Notes: generated by a model not told the origin, from the letters alone. Counted from the first letter of the stretch, positions 44,739-55,002 are shown. The stretch is 64,000 bases of DNA from Alphaproteobacteria bacterium (GCA_024279135.1 JAJRRU010000032.1:62001-126000), one strand, 5' to 3'. Made by a program: numbers and translations.

Positions 44739-46004
44739 TTATTTCTTATCAGATACGCCGCGCATGAGGATCAGCCCGAGAATAAAGAAACCCAGGATCG
44801 TCGCCATACCCCAGCGCTGCGATCCTGTGGCCTCAGTGACAACTGCCAGCAGGGCCGGGCCCAGGAAAGCTGTGGCCTTGCCCGACAGGGCGAACAGCCC
44901 GAACATTTCCGTGCGCAGTTCCGCCGGGGCCAACCGCGCCATCAGCGAGCGGCTGGCCGATTGGGCGGGGCCGACAAAAATACCCAACGGCAAGCCGAAC
45001 ACCCAGAACATGGTCTTGGTTTGAGCCAGCACCAAGGCAAGGCCGAGCAGGCTTAAACCCGTAACAGAAATCATGATCACCACCTTTGGGCCAAACCGGT
45101 CATCGGCCCAGGCAAAAGCCAGCGCACCGAGACCAGCGGTCACGTTCATGGCGATGCCGAACAGGATCAACTCTTCAAAACTCAGCCCGAACGTGCCAAC
45201 GGCATAAATCCCGCCAAAGGCAAACAGGGTATTCAACCCGTCCACATAAATCATCCGGGCGATCAAAAACCGTACCATCATGCCATGCTCACGTACCCGG
45301 CGCAGTGTCCCGATCAGGGATTTCAGGCCCCGGCGGGTCGCCTCACCCATAGACAAGGTCCCTTTAGGGCGGTCGGGAACCATAAAAAACAACGGCAAAC
45401 AAAAAAGCCCGAACCACACCGCGACCACCGGACCGGTTATCCGCAAATGTTCCGCTGCATCTTTGGATAATCCAAACCACGGTGTATCGGCCTGCACAAA
45501 GCCGACCAGCACCAAAGCGAGACAGCTCAACCCGCCGAAATATCCGAACCCCCAGCCCCAGCCCGACAGCCTGCCGATTTTCCCCGGCGGGGCGATCTCG
45601 GGCAACATGGCGTTGTAAAATACCATACCGGTCTCGAAAGCAGTATTGGCAACAACCACCAGAACCAACCCCAGCAGGGCAAAGGACGCGTTCGGTTCGA
45701 CCGTCCAAAGGGCCGCGCTGGCAAGCACACAAATCAGTGTAAACACCGCAAGCCAGGGCTTGCGCCGCCCGCCATGATCGGCGATGGCCCCCAAAATGGG
45801 TGCTAATACGGCAACGATCAACGCCGAAATAGACATGGCATATCCCCAATGCGCCGTGCCCGTCGTCACATCCACGCTGACACCCTTGGTGAAATAGGCG
45901 GCGAAAACAAAGGTGGTTATTACGGTGGGAAAGGCTGAATTTGCCCAGTCAAAGGAACACCAGGCGAGCAGGACAGATTTTTTAATTGCGGCTCTTTCTA
46001 CCAT
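44739..46004 (-). CDS. MFS transporter, UMF1/Atg22-like
   Basis: A 421-residue protein with about twelve membrane segments. The N-terminal [23 protein letters not shown] and [11 protein letters not shown] are typical of the UMF1 (Atg22-related) MFS family, as are [23 protein letters not shown] and [19 protein letters not shown]-type C-terminal sequences. Transport substrates in bacteria are not established. Its stop codon directly abuts the purH stop on the other strand. It is probably a core gene unrelated to glycan synthesis. Confidence 0.83.
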   Translation of the reverse strand: MVERAAIKKSVLLAWCSFDWANSAFPTVITTFVFAAYFTKGVSVDVTTGTAHWGYAMSISALIVAVLAPILGAIADHGGRRKPWLAVFTLICVLASAALWTVEPNASFALLGLVLVVVANTAFETGMVFYNAMLPEIAPPGKIGRLSGWGWGFGYFGGLSCLALVLVGFVQADTPWFGLSKDAAEHLRITGPVVAVWFGLFCLPLFFMVPDRPKGTLSMGEATRRGLKSLIGTLRRVREHGMMVRFLIARMIYVDGLNTLFAFGGIYAVGTFGLSFEELILFGIAMNVTAGLGALAFAWADDRFGPKVVIMISVTGLSLLGLALVLAQTKTMFWVFGLPLGIFVGPAQSASRSLMARLAPAELRTEMFGLFALSGKATAFLGPALLAVVTEATGSQRWGMATILGFFILGLILMRGVSDKK

Positions 46005-46129
46005 TCAGCTTATAACCTCTTGATATATTTGAAATATCTTCAATTGCAGAGGACAGTTTAACGGATTATGATGCGCGCACCTACGAAAACATGATCATTT
46101 TTTACCCATACAAGATGAGGCAGTCCATT

Positions 46130-47020
46130 ATGAACCGTGACAACCGCGTCACAGCAATCGTTGTAACTCATAACAGTGACGCTGTGATCGGCGACATGCT
46201 GCGCTCGTTACCGGACGATCTGCCGTTAATCGTGGTTGATAATGCGTCCCGGGATAACACTCTGGATATCATCGAAGGTTTGCGCCGCGATGCCGTAATC
46301 TATAAAAATCCTATCGGGCTCGGTTACGGCAATGGCATGAATGTGGCTTTAAAAACGCTCACCACAGAGTTTGCCCTGTTGATTAACCCTGACACCATCA
46401 TTGAACCTGACACCATAAAACAATTACAGGAAACCGCCGACCAGTACCCCGAGGCCGGATTGTTTGGTCCCAAGGTTCTCAACCCCGATGGCAGTGTGGA
46501 AATTTCCTATGACGTGGAAATTCACAAACGAACACGCTTTGGCCGACGCGATGACAGCATTATTCCCGAAGGCCCGCTCTGTGCAGACTCGCTGTCGGGT
46601 GCGGTTATTTTCGCCCGCATGACCTGTTTGCGCGATATCAATTATTTCGACCGGGAATATTTTCTGTACTTCGAAGACGAAGACATGTGTATGCAGGCCA
46701 GACGGGCCGGTTACAGCCTGGTATTTGATCCGCGAGCCGCATTAACCCATGTGGGCGGTGGTTCCATACCGGCCACACCGGGTTATCACTGGGAGAAGTT
46801 CTGGCACATGTCCTGGTCCCGGCTTTATTATGAAAACAAATTCAAGGGTCGTTTGTCCATGTGGGGGGTTTTTATAATGAACGCCCCAAAATTTGCCTTT
46901 AAGACATTGGCATATGGTTTAATATTCAAGTGGCAAAAGGCACGGCGTGATGCCGCGCGCTGTATGGGCATGATTGCTTATGTAATAGGTATCCGGGCAT
47001 CCCGGGTTCCAAAAAGCTGA
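46130..47020 (+). CDS. Glycosyltransferase family 2, rhamnosyltransferase-like
   Basis: The ATG at 46130 (GAGG about ten bases upstream) gives 296 residues; the frame is open back to 46091. The GT-A signatures are [47 protein letters not shown] and [13 protein letters not shown] (the DxD-like metal site), followed by [21 protein letters not shown]. It resembles WbbL-type rhamnosyltransferases. It opens a tight rightward operon with the CDP-sugar genes, so it may transfer the C-methylated deoxyhexose those genes make. Confidence 0.86.
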   Translation: MNRDNRVTAIVVTHNSDAVIGDMLRSLPDDLPLIVVDNASRDNTLDIIEGLRRDAVIYKNPIGLGYGNGMNVALKTLTTEFALLINPDTIIEPDTIKQLQETADQYPEAGLFGPKVLNPDGSVEISYDVEIHKRTRFGRRDDSIIPEGPLCADSLSGAVIFARMTCLRDINYFDREYFLYFEDEDMCMQARRAGYSLVFDPRAALTHVGGGSIPATPGYHWEKFWHMSWSRLYYENKFKGRLSMWGVFIMNAPKFAFKTLAYGLIFKWQKARRDAARCMGMIAYVIGIRASRVPKS

Positions 47021-47040
47021 ATACGATGTCAGGAAAAAAT

Positions 47041-47814
47041 ATGAAGGCTGTAATATTAGCAGGGGGCCTCGGCAGCAGGCTGGCGGAAGAAACCACCATG
47101 AAACCCAAGCCCATGGTCGAGATTGGCGGGCATCCTATCTTGTGGCATATCATGAAAATTTACAGTGCCCACGACATCAATGAATTCATCATCTGCCTGG
47201 GATACAAGGGTTATATGATCAAGGAATATTTTGCCAATTATTTCCTGCACAACGCTGATGTGACCATCGATATGGTTAACAATACCCACGACTATCATCT
47301 GACAAAAGCCGAACCCTGGCGCATTACGCTGGTCGATACCGGCATGGACACAATGACCGGCGGACGCATCAAGCGAGTTGCCAGATACCTGGACGACAAA
47401 GAACCTTTTTGCCTGACCTATGGCGATGGCGTGGGTGATATAGATATTACCGCCAGCATTGCCTTCCACAAACAACACGGTAACAAGGCCACCATGACGG
47501 CCGTTTCACCACCGGGGCGTTTTGGTGCTACGGTTATTGAAGACGACCGGGTCATAGAATTTACCGAAAAACCCCAAGGCGATGGAGGCCGCATCAATGG
47601 TGGATTTTTTGTCTGCGAGCCACCTGTGCTGGACTTAATCGAAGACGACAACACGGTTTTTGAGCAGGGCCCTTTACGTGAGCTGGCCAAAACGGGGCAG
47701 CTCAATGCCTACAATCATGATGGTTTCTGGCAACCCATGGACACCTTGCGCGAAAAAACAGAACTGGAAAATCTATGGCAATCCGGTCAGGCACCCTGGA
47801 AAGTGTGGTCATGA
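47041..47814 (+). CDS. rfbF: Glucose-1-phosphate cytidylyltransferase
   Basis: Starting at the ATG 47041, with AGGA seven bases before it, the protein has 257 residues, the standard RfbF length; an ATG at 47026 is an alternative. It has the nucleotidyltransferase motif [37 protein letters not shown] and [20 protein letters not shown]. It forms CDP-glucose from CTP and glucose 1-phosphate and commits carbon to CDP-6-deoxyhexoses. The stop overlaps the rfbG start by four bases (ATGA). Confidence 0.93.
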   Translation: MKAVILAGGLGSRLAEETTMKPKPMVEIGGHPILWHIMKIYSAHDINEFIICLGYKGYMIKEYFANYFLHNADVTIDMVNNTHDYHLTKAEPWRITLVDTGMDTMTGGRIKRVARYLDDKEPFCLTYGDGVGDIDITASIAFHKQHGNKATMTAVSPPGRFGATVIEDDRVIEFTEKPQGDGGRINGGFFVCEPPVLDLIEDDNTVFEQGPLRELAKTGQLNAYNHDGFWQPMDTLREKTELENLWQSGQAPWKVWS

Positions 47815-48872
47815 TCGACCCGGTATTTTGGGCAGACCGACGGGTCCTGCTAACCGGGCATACCGGATTCAAAGGCGCCTGGCTGGCACAATGGCTTAGA
47901 AACCTGGGTGCCCATGTCACCGGATTCTCCCTAGCCCCCGCCACCGATCCCAGTCTGCATGACTTGTTAAGCAACGGCCACCATAGCCCGGCAGAAATCG
48001 GCGACCTGCGCGAGCCCGCAGAAATTATAGCCGCACTCCAACAAAGCCGGCCCGAGATCGTTATCCACATGGCGGCCCAGGCCGTGGTCCGGCGAAGTTA
48101 CGATGATCCGGTGGAGACGTTTTCCACCAATATTATGGGTACCGTTAATCTGTTTGAAGCCTTGCGTAACAGCCCGGACCTGAAAGCCGTTTTGGTTATC
48201 ACCAGCGACAAGGTGTACGAAAACAACAATGCAGGCGCGGCATTTCGCGAACAGGACCATCTGGGTGGCTCTGATCCTTACAGTGCGTCAAAAGGCTGTC
48301 AGGATATTATCAGCCATAGCTATCGTCGCAGTTTTTTCGAGGCCCGGGGAATAAAAGTTTCAACCGCGCGGGCCGGAAACGTGGTCGGTGGCGGCGACTG
48401 GTCGCCCGATAGATTATTAAAGGACGTGGAGGCCGCCGTTGCTGCCCGACAAGCCGTCATTATACGCAACCCGCTGGCAACCCGGCCCTGGCAACACGTG
48501 CTGGAACCCCTGGCAGGCTATTTGATGTATGCCCAGGCCATGGTTCAGGGCGCCAGCCTGCCGCCAGCCCTCAACTTTGGTCCCCACAGCAGTGCTACGG
48601 TGGAAACCGTGGTCGATATGTACCTCAAGGCGCGTGCCGCCAAAACCGGCTGGCAGCAGGATCAGGGCAGCAATCCGGAAGAAGCTCATGCCCTGGGGAT
48701 CGACGTTACCTTGGCCGGAGAAACCCTGGGCTGGCAGCCCCGACTGGATCTGGAAACAACCATTGCCTGGGTAACGGACTGGTTTAATGCCCTGGCGTCC
48801 GGTCAGGATATGAAATCCCTGAGCAATAACCAAATCAGTACCTATCAATCACTCATCAACAATGCAGCATAA
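47811..48872 (+). CDS. rfbG: CDP-glucose 4,6-dehydratase
   Basis: The ATG at 47811 overlaps the rfbF stop and gives 353 residues. Motifs are [20 protein letters not shown] for NAD binding, [34 protein letters not shown] and [12 protein letters not shown] with the active-site Tyr and Lys. It makes CDP-4-keto-6-deoxyglucose. There is no CDP-6-deoxy-3,4-glucoseen dehydratase (RfbH) gene in the operon, so the product is not a 3,6-dideoxyhexose; instead a C-methyltransferase and an epimerase follow. Confidence 0.93.
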   Translation: MIDPVFWADRRVLLTGHTGFKGAWLAQWLRNLGAHVTGFSLAPATDPSLHDLLSNGHHSPAEIGDLREPAEIIAALQQSRPEIVIHMAAQAVVRRSYDDPVETFSTNIMGTVNLFEALRNSPDLKAVLVITSDKVYENNNAGAAFREQDHLGGSDPYSASKGCQDIISHSYRRSFFEARGIKVSTARAGNVVGGGDWSPDRLLKDVEAAVAARQAVIIRNPLATRPWQHVLEPLAGYLMYAQAMVQGASLPPALNFGPHSSATVETVVDMYLKARAAKTGWQQDQGSNPEEAHALGIDVTLAGETLGWQPRLDLETTIAWVTDWFNALASGQDMKSLSNNQISTYQSLINNAA

Positions 48873-50103
48873 TATGACCTCAGAAACCTGTCGGTTTTGT
48901 GCCTCAACGGGCCTGGAAACATTTATTGATCTGGGCGAGACCCCCTTGGCCAATTCCTATGTCAGCCCGGAGGATGCAGCCTCACAAGATGCCTGTTACC
49001 CGCTTCATGCCAGAGTTTGCAGCAACTGCTTCCTTGTTCAGGTCGCCGACGCCGTGCCGCCGGATAAAATTTTTTCTCACTACGCCTATTTTTCATCCTT
49101 CTCAACGAGCTGGGTCAGCCACGCAAAAAACTATGCAACCATGGCCGCCCGACGTCTGAATTTGTCACCGGACAGCCTGGTCGTTGAAGTTGCTTCCAAT
49201 GATGGTTATTTGCTGCAACATTTTGTCGCCATGGATATTCCCGTTCTCGGGGTCGAGCCCGCCGCCAATATCGCCCTTGAGGCCGAACAAAAAGGTGTCC
49301 GCACCGAGGTTGCTTTTTTTGGTCATCAAACCGCCAGGGATTTGCGCTCACAATATGGCGCGGCTGATCTTACCGCGGCCAATAATGTTCTGGCCCACGT
49401 TCCCGACATCAATGATTTCGTCGCCGGCTTCGCCGAGATTCTCAAGCCACAGGGTGTGGCAACATTTGAGTTTCCCCATTTGCTGTCATTAATGGCCGAG
49501 ACCCAGTTCGATACGATTTATCACGAACACTTTTCCTACCTGTCGCTTTATGCCGTCGAACAATGTTTTGAGCGTCACGGTATGCGGGTTTTCGATGTGG
49601 AAGGCCTGCCAACCCATGGCGGATCCTTGCGTGTCTGGGCTTGCCTCGCCGGGGCCGACTACGAAGTTTGTGACGGGCTGGAAAAAGTTCGCCACCAGGA
49701 AGCCACCGCTGGCATAAACCGACTGGAATCCTATCAGGGTTTTGCCCCGCGGGTTGCTAAAATTCGTGATGATTTGCTTGGCTTTCTGCATGGTGCTCAT
49801 GATCATGGTAAAACCGTTGCCGCATATGGTGCCGCGGCCAAGGGCAATACTTTGCTGAATTTTTCCCGTGTCACACCAGACCTGATCACTTGTGTGGCCG
49901 ATGCCAATCCGCATAAACAGGGAACCCTACTGCCCGGCAGCCGCATTGCGGTGATATCACCCCAGGAGCTTGATAATCAAAAACCGGATTATATTCTAAT
50001 TTTGCCCTGGAACCTGCGACAGGAAATTTCATCTTCCATGGATCATGTGCGACAATGGGGTGGACAGTTTGTCGTTGCCATACCAGAGCTTGAAATTTTC
50101 TGA
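48862..50103 (+). CDS. Sugar C-methyltransferase (TylC3/NovU-like)
   Basis: A 413-residue three-part methyltransferase. The N-terminal zinc-binding domain has CRFC (residues 10-13) and VCSNCFLVQ with LGETPLANSYV. The SAM domain has VVEVASNDGYLLQHF, VLGVEPAANIALEA and NNVLAHVPDINDFV, and FDTIYHEHFSYLS lies at the active site with its Tyr-His-Glu-His group. The C-terminal part ends with GAAAKGNTLLNF and the PWNLRQEI pattern. This architecture matches C-3 methylation of 4-keto-6-deoxy sugars. The first ATG overlaps the rfbG end by 11 bases; an ATG at 48874 is possible. Confidence 0.88.
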   Translation: MQHNMTSETCRFCASTGLETFIDLGETPLANSYVSPEDAASQDACYPLHARVCSNCFLVQVADAVPPDKIFSHYAYFSSFSTSWVSHAKNYATMAARRLNLSPDSLVVEVASNDGYLLQHFVAMDIPVLGVEPAANIALEAEQKGVRTEVAFFGHQTARDLRSQYGAADLTAANNVLAHVPDINDFVAGFAEILKPQGVATFEFPHLLSLMAETQFDTIYHEHFSYLSLYAVEQCFERHGMRVFDVEGLPTHGGSLRVWACLAGADYEVCDGLEKVRHQEATAGINRLESYQGFAPRVAKIRDDLLGFLHGAHDHGKTVAAYGAAAKGNTLLNFSRVTPDLITCVADANPHKQGTLLPGSRIAVISPQELDNQKPDYILILPWNLRQEISSSMDHVRQWGGQFVVAIPELEIF

Positions 50104-50636
50104 TGCAATTTTCAAAAACCCCCATTGCCGGATTACTGGTTGTCAAGACGACACCGCACGCCGATGAACGGGGATATTTTGCCCGAACGTTTTGCGAATT
50201 CGAAAACCAGGAAGCCGACACTCCATTTCACGTTTGCCAGACCAACATCTCGCAAAATACAAAACGAGGCACCCTGCGCGGACTGCACTATCAAGGCGAG
50301 CCCAAGCCCGACCCTAAAATGGTTCGCTGCATTCGCGGCGCGGTATGGGATGTTGTGGTTGACTTGCGCCAAGGGTCCGCAAGCTACCTGACATGGTTTG
50401 GCCGTGAACTCAGTGCGGAAAACAAAATCGCCATGCTGATCCCCGGCGGCTGTGCCCACGGATTTATCTCCCTGCACGATGACACGGAACTTTTATATCT
50501 GATGGGTGAACACTATGTTGCCGATCTGGCGTGTGGCGTGCGATGGAATGATCCGGCCTTTGCCATCGACTGGCCCATTAAGCCCGTCACCATGGGCGAT
50601 CGCGATGCCAGTTACCCGGATTTTATACAAACATGA
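50103..50636 (+). CDS. rfbC: dTDP-4-dehydrorhamnose 3,5-epimerase-like protein
   Basis: A 177-residue cupin-fold epimerase. It has DERGYFARTFCEFE, CQTNISQNTKRGTLRGLHYQ with the catalytic His, VWDVVVDLRQGSASYLTWFG and PGGCAHGFISLHDDTELLYLM. Its start overlaps the methyltransferase stop by one base. In this operon it should epimerise C-3 and/or C-5 of the CDP-linked 4-keto sugar rather than a dTDP sugar; that is inferred from RfbF and RfbG upstream. An asparagine in YQ and the loss of the usual QxxxE at some positions do not affect the family call. Confidence 0.88.
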   Translation: MQFSKTPIAGLLVVKTTPHADERGYFARTFCEFENQEADTPFHVCQTNISQNTKRGTLRGLHYQGEPKPDPKMVRCIRGAVWDVVVDLRQGSASYLTWFGRELSAENKIAMLIPGGCAHGFISLHDDTELLYLMGEHYVADLACGVRWNDPAFAIDWPIKPVTMGDRDASYPDFIQT

Positions 50637-51523
50637 ACCGTGTCCTGATCACCGGCGGTAACGGCTTTATCGGCAGACACACGACCCGTAATCTGCTCGA
50701 CCAGGGATTTGAGGTCATCGTCGCAGGGCGAGCCGGTGGACATAAAACAGACCTGCTTGAGCCCGGCGCACCCCAACGCCTGATCGCCCAGACCCGACCG
50801 GATGTTTTAATCCATCTGGCCTGGGAAACCAGCCATGGTAAATTCTGGCACGCCGAGACAAATTCTCCCTGGCTGAAAGCCAGTATCCAATTGCTCGACA
50901 GCTTTTTAGAGCACGGTGGAAAGCGGGCGGTATTTGCCGGTTCTTGCGCCGAATACGACTGGACCACACTCGACCACACGGGCCGGGCTAGCGAAACAGA
51001 CACCCCGCTTCATCCAGCCACACCATACGGTCAGGCAAAGCACGCCATGTTCTCGGAAATTACCCGGGCCATGGCGAACGGTGCCAGCATCGCCTGGGGC
51101 CGCTTATTCCTGCTCTACGGTGAACATGAACATCGCGACAGATTTATCCCCAGCATCATCTGCAACCTGCTGGCTGGCAATGAAACACCCATGAGTTCAG
51201 GCAACCAGGTGCGCGATCTGATGCACAGCCGTGATGCCGGGCGGGCTTTTGCGGCACTGGCGACCAGCGATCTATGCGGTGCCATCAACATCGCCACGGG
51301 AAAGGGCAAAACCCTGAAATCTATTGCCAGGAACATCGCCAAAGTACTGGGTCGGGAAGAGCTTTTGAAAATTCATGCCATGGCCGATCGCCCCGATGAC
51401 CCACCGGCCCTGGTGGCAGACGTTGACAGATTAACAGATGAATTAAATTTTTCTCCCGCCCTTAGTCTCCAGAACGGTCTGAAGCAAACTATCGAGTACT
51501 GGCGACATGAGCAAAACAAATAA
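50633..51523 (+). CDS. NAD-dependent epimerase/4-ketoreductase
   Basis: A 296-residue extended short-chain dehydrogenase. It has RVLITGGNGFIGRHTTRNLL, LIHLAWETSHGKFW, FAGSCAEYDW and the Tyr-x3-Lys PYGQAKHAM. It overlaps rfbC by four bases. As the last tailoring enzyme in the operon it is expected to reduce the 4-keto group and complete the CDP-linked C-methyl-6-deoxyhexose. It could instead be an epimerase; the family includes both activities. Confidence 0.84.
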   Translation: MNRVLITGGNGFIGRHTTRNLLDQGFEVIVAGRAGGHKTDLLEPGAPQRLIAQTRPDVLIHLAWETSHGKFWHAETNSPWLKASIQLLDSFLEHGGKRAVFAGSCAEYDWTTLDHTGRASETDTPLHPATPYGQAKHAMFSEITRAMANGASIAWGRLFLLYGEHEHRDRFIPSIICNLLAGNETPMSSGNQVRDLMHSRDAGRAFAALATSDLCGAINIATGKGKTLKSIARNIAKVLGREELLKIHAMADRPDDPPALVADVDRLTDELNFSPALSLQNGLKQTIEYWRHEQNK

Positions 51524-51537
51524 AAAGGATTGGGGAA

Positions 51538-52371
51538 ATGGCGGATAAATCTCCCGCAACGCAGCCCCCCACGGCGGTCGTTTATTTGCTGAGAAGGGGA
51601 AACGACCCGGTCCACCTGAAACGTTTTGTGCACTCATACCGCACCTGCGCCGATATCTTGCCGCACCAGTTGATTATTTTGTGCAAGGGGTTCCAGGCGG
51701 CTGAAAATATACCCGGACTCGATTGCCTTGACGGCCTTGAATTCACCTCTATCCCTATACCCGATACGGGTTTCGATATTGGTCCTTATATGGATGTGGC
51801 GCGGGCCCAGAAACATCAATATTTCTGTTTCCTCAATTCGTTCAGCGAAATATTGTCGCCGGACTGGTTAACCAAGCTTCACACGGTGATCAAAACTAAA
51901 ACCGATGCCGGTATCGTCGGGGCAACGGGCAGTTGGGAAACCACCGCCGATAATATGCAATTTCCCAATTATCACATGCGCACCAACGCGTTTTTGATTT
52001 CAAGCGCACTGCTGAACGATCTTGAAATATGGCCGATGGTTGAAAAACACCATGCGTCCCTGTTCGAAGCCGGGCCACAAAGCCTGACCCGTCAAATTCT
52101 GGCCCGTGGGTTGCAGCCCTATGTGGTCGACCGCTTTGGTAAAGCCTGGGCCAAGGAAGACTGGCACCGCGCCAACACATACCGCGCCGCAGGCCAGGAA
52201 GGCCTGCTGGTCAGTGACAACCGGACCAACGCCTACCAAATGGCCGACCCCGCAACCCGCGACTATCTTGCCACACTGGCCTGGAGCGATAAACATCCCG
52301 GGCCTGATCCCGCCAAGCGAAATAAATTGAGCCGACGTCTGCGCCGCTGGCTGGGTATATCAAAAAAATAA
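51538..52371 (+). CDS. Putative GT-A-like glycosyltransferase
   Basis: A 277-residue protein preceded by AAGGA. The N-terminal region AVVYLLRRGNDPVHLKRFVHSYRTC and the segment DTGFDIGPYMDVARAQKHQYFCFLNSFSEIL fit GT-A fold glycosyltransferases, with FDIGPY as a metal-binding DxG-like element found in GT2-like proteins of polysaccharide loci. The C-terminal part is basic (KRNKLSRRLRRWLG) and could touch the membrane. It is last in the CDP-sugar operon. I do not recognise a named orthologue. Confidence 0.65.
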   Translation: MADKSPATQPPTAVVYLLRRGNDPVHLKRFVHSYRTCADILPHQLIILCKGFQAAENIPGLDCLDGLEFTSIPIPDTGFDIGPYMDVARAQKHQYFCFLNSFSEILSPDWLTKLHTVIKTKTDAGIVGATGSWETTADNMQFPNYHMRTNAFLISSALLNDLEIWPMVEKHHASLFEAGPQSLTRQILARGLQPYVVDRFGKAWAKEDWHRANTYRAAGQEGLLVSDNRTNAYQMADPATRDYLATLAWSDKHPGPDPAKRNKLSRRLRRWLGISKK

Positions 52372-52547
52372 TTTCGTCATATTGTATATCCCCCACAAAG
52401 GCCCGATATATCACCATATGAGATAATTATTGGCATCATACAAAGGTTTGCGAAACACCGATGACGACTTATAGTCCATGATAAATCACACGGTAGACAC
52501 TCGGTTCCATATGGCGATCTGTAAACAATCAAAAGGCAAATCACACG

Positions 52548-53717
52548 ATGACAGGCACGACTTCCACTGCATTACAGGACGGCAAGGATAGCAACACCAT
52601 TATGCCTGCAACCCGTGAGCGGTGGGTTCATAACCCTAAGACAAAATGGCAATTCGATATCGATGTTGTGGGAACCTGCAATTTGCGCTGCCCGTCTTGT
52701 CCGGTCGGCAACCTGAGCGAGGCCAGGACATCGGAAAAATACATGCGACCGGAGATGCTCGATCGCATCATGGCCAAGGCCACATCGGAATGCCGCGTGT
52801 ATGGTGTCTACCTTTACAACTGGACCGAACCGTTCCTGCACCCCAACCTGCCGGAGATGATCAGGGTCGTGCGCTCCTACGGGGTGCCATGCGGATTGAG
52901 TACCAATTTAAACCTGATCACCAATATTGACGGCATCATGGAAGCCAACCCCAGCATGTTAAAGGTTTCGCTGTCGGGCTTTACCCAGGAAGTCTACGGC
53001 AAAACCCATCGGCGGGGAGACATCGAGCTGGTCAAACAAAACATGGCCGAGGTCGCCCGCGCAAAACAACGTGCTGGCAGCACCACGCGGCTGGTGATCG
53101 CCTATCACCGTTATCTGGGCAATCATGAAGACGAGGCTTTGATGCAGGCCTATGCGCAATCCCTCGGTTTTGAATTTGAACCGGCCTGGTCATACCTCAT
53201 GCCACTGGAAAAGATGCTGGCCTTTACCGACAGCGACGCTATCGATGTGGAAATTAACGCAGAAGATCAAAAGACCATCGACAGTCTGGCGCTGCCGCTG
53301 AGCGACGCGGTAAAAGCATCGAAAAACGCACCCCACCAGCCATGCCCCTTGCGCGCCCAGCAAATGGCCATTACCGCCACTGGTGACGTGATGCTTTGCT
53401 GTACGGCCTTCGATCAAAGCAAATACAAAATCGGTTCGTTTCTCGATACCCCTCTTAGTGAATTACAAGAGCAACGATACCGCCACAGCTTATGTGGCTC
53501 ATGCATGAAAAACGGGCTGCATGTATTTTTTACCTACGGCTCGGACCAACTGGATGAAATCGCACTCAAGCATATTGCCAAACACTACCCGGACGCCAAA
53601 TTAAAAGGCGTTAAAGAGGTCATGAACAAAGACCGCCCAACCGGTATCAAGGCCATACCCTATAAACTGAAACGCGAATGCAGACGGATTTTGGTCAAAC
53701 TCGGTGCCCTGTCCTGA
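52548..53717 (+). CDS. Radical SAM/SPASM domain protein
   Basis: A 389-residue enzyme. The iron-sulfur motif CNLRCPSCP has Cys44, Cys48 and Cys51 in CxxxCxxC spacing. The C-terminal SPASM-type region has CPLRAQQMAITATGDVMLCC and LCGSCMKNG, which would bind extra clusters. Such proteins modify peptides, sugars or other molecules by radical chemistry. The promoter region of 176 bases ahead of it shows no clear structure. It lies between the CDP-sugar operon and a heptose-type set, so a sugar substrate is possible, but nothing in the sequence fixes this. Confidence 0.85.
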   Translation: MTGTTSTALQDGKDSNTIMPATRERWVHNPKTKWQFDIDVVGTCNLRCPSCPVGNLSEARTSEKYMRPEMLDRIMAKATSECRVYGVYLYNWTEPFLHPNLPEMIRVVRSYGVPCGLSTNLNLITNIDGIMEANPSMLKVSLSGFTQEVYGKTHRRGDIELVKQNMAEVARAKQRAGSTTRLVIAYHRYLGNHEDEALMQAYAQSLGFEFEPAWSYLMPLEKMLAFTDSDAIDVEINAEDQKTIDSLALPLSDAVKASKNAPHQPCPLRAQQMAITATGDVMLCCTAFDQSKYKIGSFLDTPLSELQEQRYRHSLCGSCMKNGLHVFFTYGSDQLDEIALKHIAKHYPDAKLKGVKEVMNKDRPTGIKAIPYKLKRECRRILVKLGALS

Positions 53718-53829
53718 TACGCTGATATTTTAACAAGCATATTGCCTATTGCACTGTGCGATATTTTCACCCAGTGTTCCAAATAAGATAATAACACCGA
53801 CTAACGTGGTTATAATTCAGAGGGGTTGA

Positions 53830-54414
53830 ATGTCACATACCAGTAAATATTTCAATCAAGTCGCCATGATCGCAGACAGGATTGACCAGAAAGCCCTGGA
53901 AAAGCTGGTCAACAATCTTGTCAGGCTGCGCGAGCAACAAGGCAGATTGTTTGTCCTGGGCGTTGGTGGCAGTGCGGCTAACGCATCCCACGCAGTTAAT
54001 GATTTTCGTAAATTATGTGGCATTGAGGCTTACGCACCAACCGATAACGTTGCCGAGTTAAGCGCGCGCACTAATGATGACGGTTGGGAAACGGTGTTTG
54101 TAGAATGGCTGAAGATCAGCCGCCTCGGACCCCGCGATGGCTTGTTTATCTTCTCAGTGGGTGGCGGTAATGTGGACAAAAATGTCAGCGTTGGCCTGGT
54201 TAACGCGCTTGATTTAGCAAAAACTGTCGGAGCGGAAATCTACGGTGTAGTCGGCCGGGATGGAGGGTATGCGGCCCAACTGGGTGATTGCATTATCGTC
54301 GTGCCAACCGTGGATGGTGATCTGGTGACACCCCATACGGAAGCCTTTCATGCCGTGATCTGGCACTGTCTGGTTTCTCACCCCAAATTACAAATTCAAG
54401 CCACGACCTGGTAG
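53830..54414 (+). CDS. SIS-domain sugar phosphate isomerase, GmhA-like
   Basis: A 194-residue SIS protein with a strong ribosome site (AGAGGGG). It has LFVLGVGGSAANASHAVNDF, FIFSVGGGNVDKNVSV and PHTEAFHAVIWHCLV, matching sedoheptulose-7-phosphate isomerase-like proteins. The GmhA zinc-type His and Glu are represented by TEAFH. The HAD phosphatase gene of GmhB type follows 12 bases later, which suggests heptose or a related C7 sugar phosphate. It carries no second domain. Confidence 0.78.
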   Translation: MSHTSKYFNQVAMIADRIDQKALEKLVNNLVRLREQQGRLFVLGVGGSAANASHAVNDFRKLCGIEAYAPTDNVAELSARTNDDGWETVFVEWLKISRLGPRDGLFIFSVGGGNVDKNVSVGLVNALDLAKTVGAEIYGVVGRDGGYAAQLGDCIIVVPTVDGDLVTPHTEAFHAVIWHCLVSHPKLQIQATTW

Positions 54415-54426
54415 AAAGCATCGTTA

Positions 54427-54975
54427 ATGTCCATAAACAGGGCCGTGTTTTTTGATCGTGATGGTGTGCTGAACCACAGTGAGGTCAGGGACGGCAAACC
54501 CTACGCACCAACGAACATCGAGCAGTTTCATATCTATGACAATGCGCAAGGCCTCCTGGGTAGCCTTAAAGCCGAGGCATTTAAACTGGTTGTGGTGACA
54601 AACCAGCCCGATGTGGGAAACGGAGTTACCGAGCGCCGCGTTGTCGAAACCATGCATGAGCGTTTACGCGAAGTGCTGCCGGTGGATGAAATATACTGTT
54701 GTTACCATTCTCAAAAACAGGGGTGTGATTGCCGCAAACCCAAACCGGGCATGTTGCAGAGGGCCGCACAAAATCTGGATATAGATTTATCTGCAAGTTT
54801 TATGATCGGTGACCGCAAAGGCGATATGACCGCAGGTGCCGCCGTAGGGTGTTATACAATTTTCATCGACCATGATTATAATCTTGCAGAGAAACCCTCA
54901 AATCCTGACTACGTAGCACGCTCTCTCAAAGATGCCGTCGCCAAGGTATTGTCTATCCGCCATTGTGTGCCATAA
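54427..54975 (+). CDS. gmhB: HAD phosphatase, GmhB-like (heptose bisphosphate phosphatase)
   Basis: A 182-residue HAD enzyme. The nucleophile motif is VFFDRDGVLNHS, motif II is VVVTNQPDVGNG, and motif III/IV is FMIGDRKGDMTAGAAVG. CCYHSQKQGCDCRKPKPGM holds the Cys/His zinc ligands typical of GmhB (D-glycero-D-manno-heptose-1,7-bisphosphate 7-phosphatase). No kinase/nucleotidyltransferase for the heptose pathway is seen in the window. Together with the SIS gene and transaldolase it hints at heptose supply. Confidence 0.84.
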   Translation: MSINRAVFFDRDGVLNHSEVRDGKPYAPTNIEQFHIYDNAQGLLGSLKAEAFKLVVVTNQPDVGNGVTERRVVETMHERLREVLPVDEIYCCYHSQKQGCDCRKPKPGMLQRAAQNLDIDLSASFMIGDRKGDMTAGAAVGCYTIFIDHDYNLAEKPSNPDYVARSLKDAVAKVLSIRHCVP

Positions 54976-55002
54976 ATTAAGTCCTATTGATCAAGATGAC
55001 GG

